From an uncultured Psychrobacter sp. (GTDB taxonomy: Bacteria > Pseudomonadota > Gammaproteobacteria > Pseudomonadales > Moraxellaceae): a stretch of 64,000 nt of DNA. The position numbers and the translations under genes are program-made. The notes beneath the pieces were generated by a model, which saw only the letters and a list, made by a program, of their open reading frames with translations, was not told where the DNA came from and ran no database searches. Positions within the stretch are counted from its first letter, which is position 1. Each line of letters begins with the position of its first letter. Location of the stretch: assembly GCF_947495825.1 (NCBI RefSeq), contig NZ_CANMAH010000002.1, positions 186,001 to 250,000 on the forward strand, in the 5' to 3' direction. Below are positions 60,865 through 64,000 of the stretch, piece after piece.

Positions 60865-60943
60865 CAAATTATTCTTTTAAAAAGTAGAAATAATTGAGGT
60901 GGGTTACTCTATCTCCAGCCCACCATACACATTAAAAACTATG

Positions 60944-63037
<2,094 letters not shown>

Positions 63038-63105
63038 TCAAGATGCCGATATGATAACAATTTTGCGGGTTACTCGGATATAATTTTGCAGAAAATCAGG
63101 ACGAT

Positions 63106-63166
63106 TAAAAAAGGCAAACAACGCAACCATTGATATGTTATCTACGCTGCATTGTTTGCCTTTTAG
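63106..63166 (-). terminator. Terminator-like hairpin between zipA and ligA
   Basis: AAAGGCAAACAA and TTGTTTGCCTTT pair around a long loop of about 30 bases; on the minus strand a run of T follows. It may cut or attenuate read-through into ligA. Confidence 0.7.
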
Positions 63167-63201
63167 AATACAGTTAGTACTGCTGTTAACTTTTGTCTTT
63201 A

Positions 63202-64000
63202 CTAAATTTCATAGTCGCGAACTTGATTACGTAGCTGTTGTTTATATTCAGGAGTAATCGGTTCGTTGTTTTCATCAAGTATCAGCGCGTTTAAATCATC
63301 CGCCATCATATAAGCAATGCTCATCATACTATCAAAGCTGCGCAGCGCTTGTGGATGCGGTAGGGACAAAAACACTACTACACCATTATAAGTGTTGGTC
63401 GCCACGCTATGCGGATCAAACGGCGCGATACCACTGTCTGTGATACCCATCATACTAAACCAAAGCATGCCAGTACCATCTTTTTGCTCATAACGATGAA
63501 ACATGTTCATCGCCCCAAAGCGTAGGCCATACTTGTCGATTAGAGTCAACAAATCACGCCCGCGTATAATCTCTACCGGGCGATCACGGTACTGGCGCGG
63601 CAATATAGTGATGTTGATATTGTCTTTGGCATTAATAAGTGGGCCATTTTGCGCTTCATCGACAGGCTCTAATAAATGCTGATCAAGTATCGGGCTATTG
63701 TCATCAAAGCTTGGCTCTTCGGCCGTATCGATCACTGGCATCAAGCTATCAGTCGCTGACATAAGGCTAGAAAACGCATCAGGCTCTTGCTCACTACCAC
63801 CTTGCATGTAGCCAGCTACTTCTGCAAACTCAGCATTGTCTGCGCGTTGCTGCTCAGCTTGCCAGCGCGCATAGTCCTCATCATCTTTATTATCGACATT
63901 GGCTCCGGTCTCACCGCGACCCTTGGTCAATTGAGCGTCAATATTGGTATGAGTCTCGGTTAACGGCTCGTCTTCGATAACCGCATCGAGATAATCACGA
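63202..64000 (-). CDS. zipA: Cell division protein ZipA, C-terminal part (5' end outside window)
   Basis: ZipA tethers FtsZ to the inner membrane and stabilises the Z ring. The frame is open through the right edge of the window, so the N-terminal membrane anchor is beyond it; a TTG at 63930 is an internal codon. Seen here are an acidic Gln/Ala/Asp-rich linker and the full FtsZ-binding domain: VEIIRGRDLLTLIDKYGLRFGAMNMFHRY, GMLWFSMMGITDSGIAPFDP, and the closing YKQQLRNQVRDYE. Followed by ligA on the same strand, which supports the call. Confidence 0.93.
   Translation of the reverse strand, partial: RDYLDAVIEDEPLTETHTNIDAQLTKGRGETGANVDNKDDEDYARWQAEQQRADNAEFAEVAGYMQGGSEQEPDAFSSLMSATDSLMPVIDTAEEPSFDDNSPILDQHLLEPVDEAQNGPLINAKDNINITILPRQYRDRPVEIIRGRDLLTLIDKYGLRFGAMNMFHRYEQKDGTGMLWFSMMGITDSGIAPFDPHSVATNTYNGVVVFLSLPHPQALRSFDSMMSIAYMMADDLNALILDENNEPITPEYKQQLRNQVRDYEI

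Noticed and set aside
63202..63930. Complete protein starting at 63930
   Set aside because: That codon is TTG and the frame stays open to 64000; it is the C-terminal part of ZipA.

Overview
The window reads as chromosomal DNA of a gammaproteobacterium of the Moraxellaceae, most like Psychrobacter. This is inferred from the gene order gacS-cysM-exonuclease-rlmD-relA (the gacS/cysM/rlmD/relA order is also known in Pseudomonas), the block lepA-lepB-DUF4845-rnc-era-recO-pdxJ, the moderately AT-rich DNA, and the Asn/Ser/Asp-rich N-terminal extensions on Era and CoaD. No species could be confirmed without a search. Both ends cut genes: hflX at the left edge and zipA at the right edge.

Layout: (1) 1-3.7 kb holds the hflX 3' part, an lrgA/lrgB-like pair and a secreted lytic transglycosylase. 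(2) 3.8-5.7 kb is rpsB-tsf. (3) 6.1-12.0 kb is a chemosensory-like island on the minus strand: two lipoprotein solute-binding proteins, a membrane-anchored kinase with CheA-type Hpt and ATPase domains, a CheY-like receiver and two CheX-like proteins, without flagellar, CheW, CheR or CheB genes. Between the two binding-protein genes is a Fur-box-like palindrome, a -10 element and a terminator about 80 nt later, which suggests an iron-regulated small RNA. (4) 12.3-18.5 kb holds a Bcr/CflA efflux pump, a crotonase and a GacS/BarA-type hybrid kinase. (5) 18.9-27.0 kb on the plus strand holds cysM, a PolB-like 3'-5' exonuclease, rlmD, relA, mutM and a small exported protein. (6) 27-39.3 kb is mostly minus strand: typA, an OmpA-family protein, a lone type IV pilus-like pseudopilin on the plus strand, then pdxJ, recO, era, rnc, DUF4845, lepB and lepA.

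(7) 39.7-48.2 kb is a complete group-2 (ABC-dependent) capsule export and lipid-anchor module, transcribed kpsM-T-E-D-C-S, with no polymer-specific glycosyltransferases next to it. (8) 48.4-49.0 kb carries a CAU-anticodon tRNA and RNase P RNA. (9) 49-54.8 kb holds bioA-bioD, a 2[4Fe-4S] ferredoxin, coaD, smpB, a RarD-like transporter and a divergent Lrp/AsnC regulator. (10) 55-64 kb holds a YgiQ-type radical SAM protein, two small lipoproteins, an AT-rich stand-alone reverse-transcriptase-like gene, ligA and zipA.

The most interesting item is the reverse-transcriptase-like gene at 59281-60864. It keeps the motif A aspartate and the motif C Asp-Asp pair, has a long C-terminal region of no recognised domain, and uses AT-rich codons unlike its housekeeping neighbours. 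It resembles the Abi/UG class of antiphage reverse transcriptases. No insertion sequences, CRISPR arrays or prophage genes were seen.
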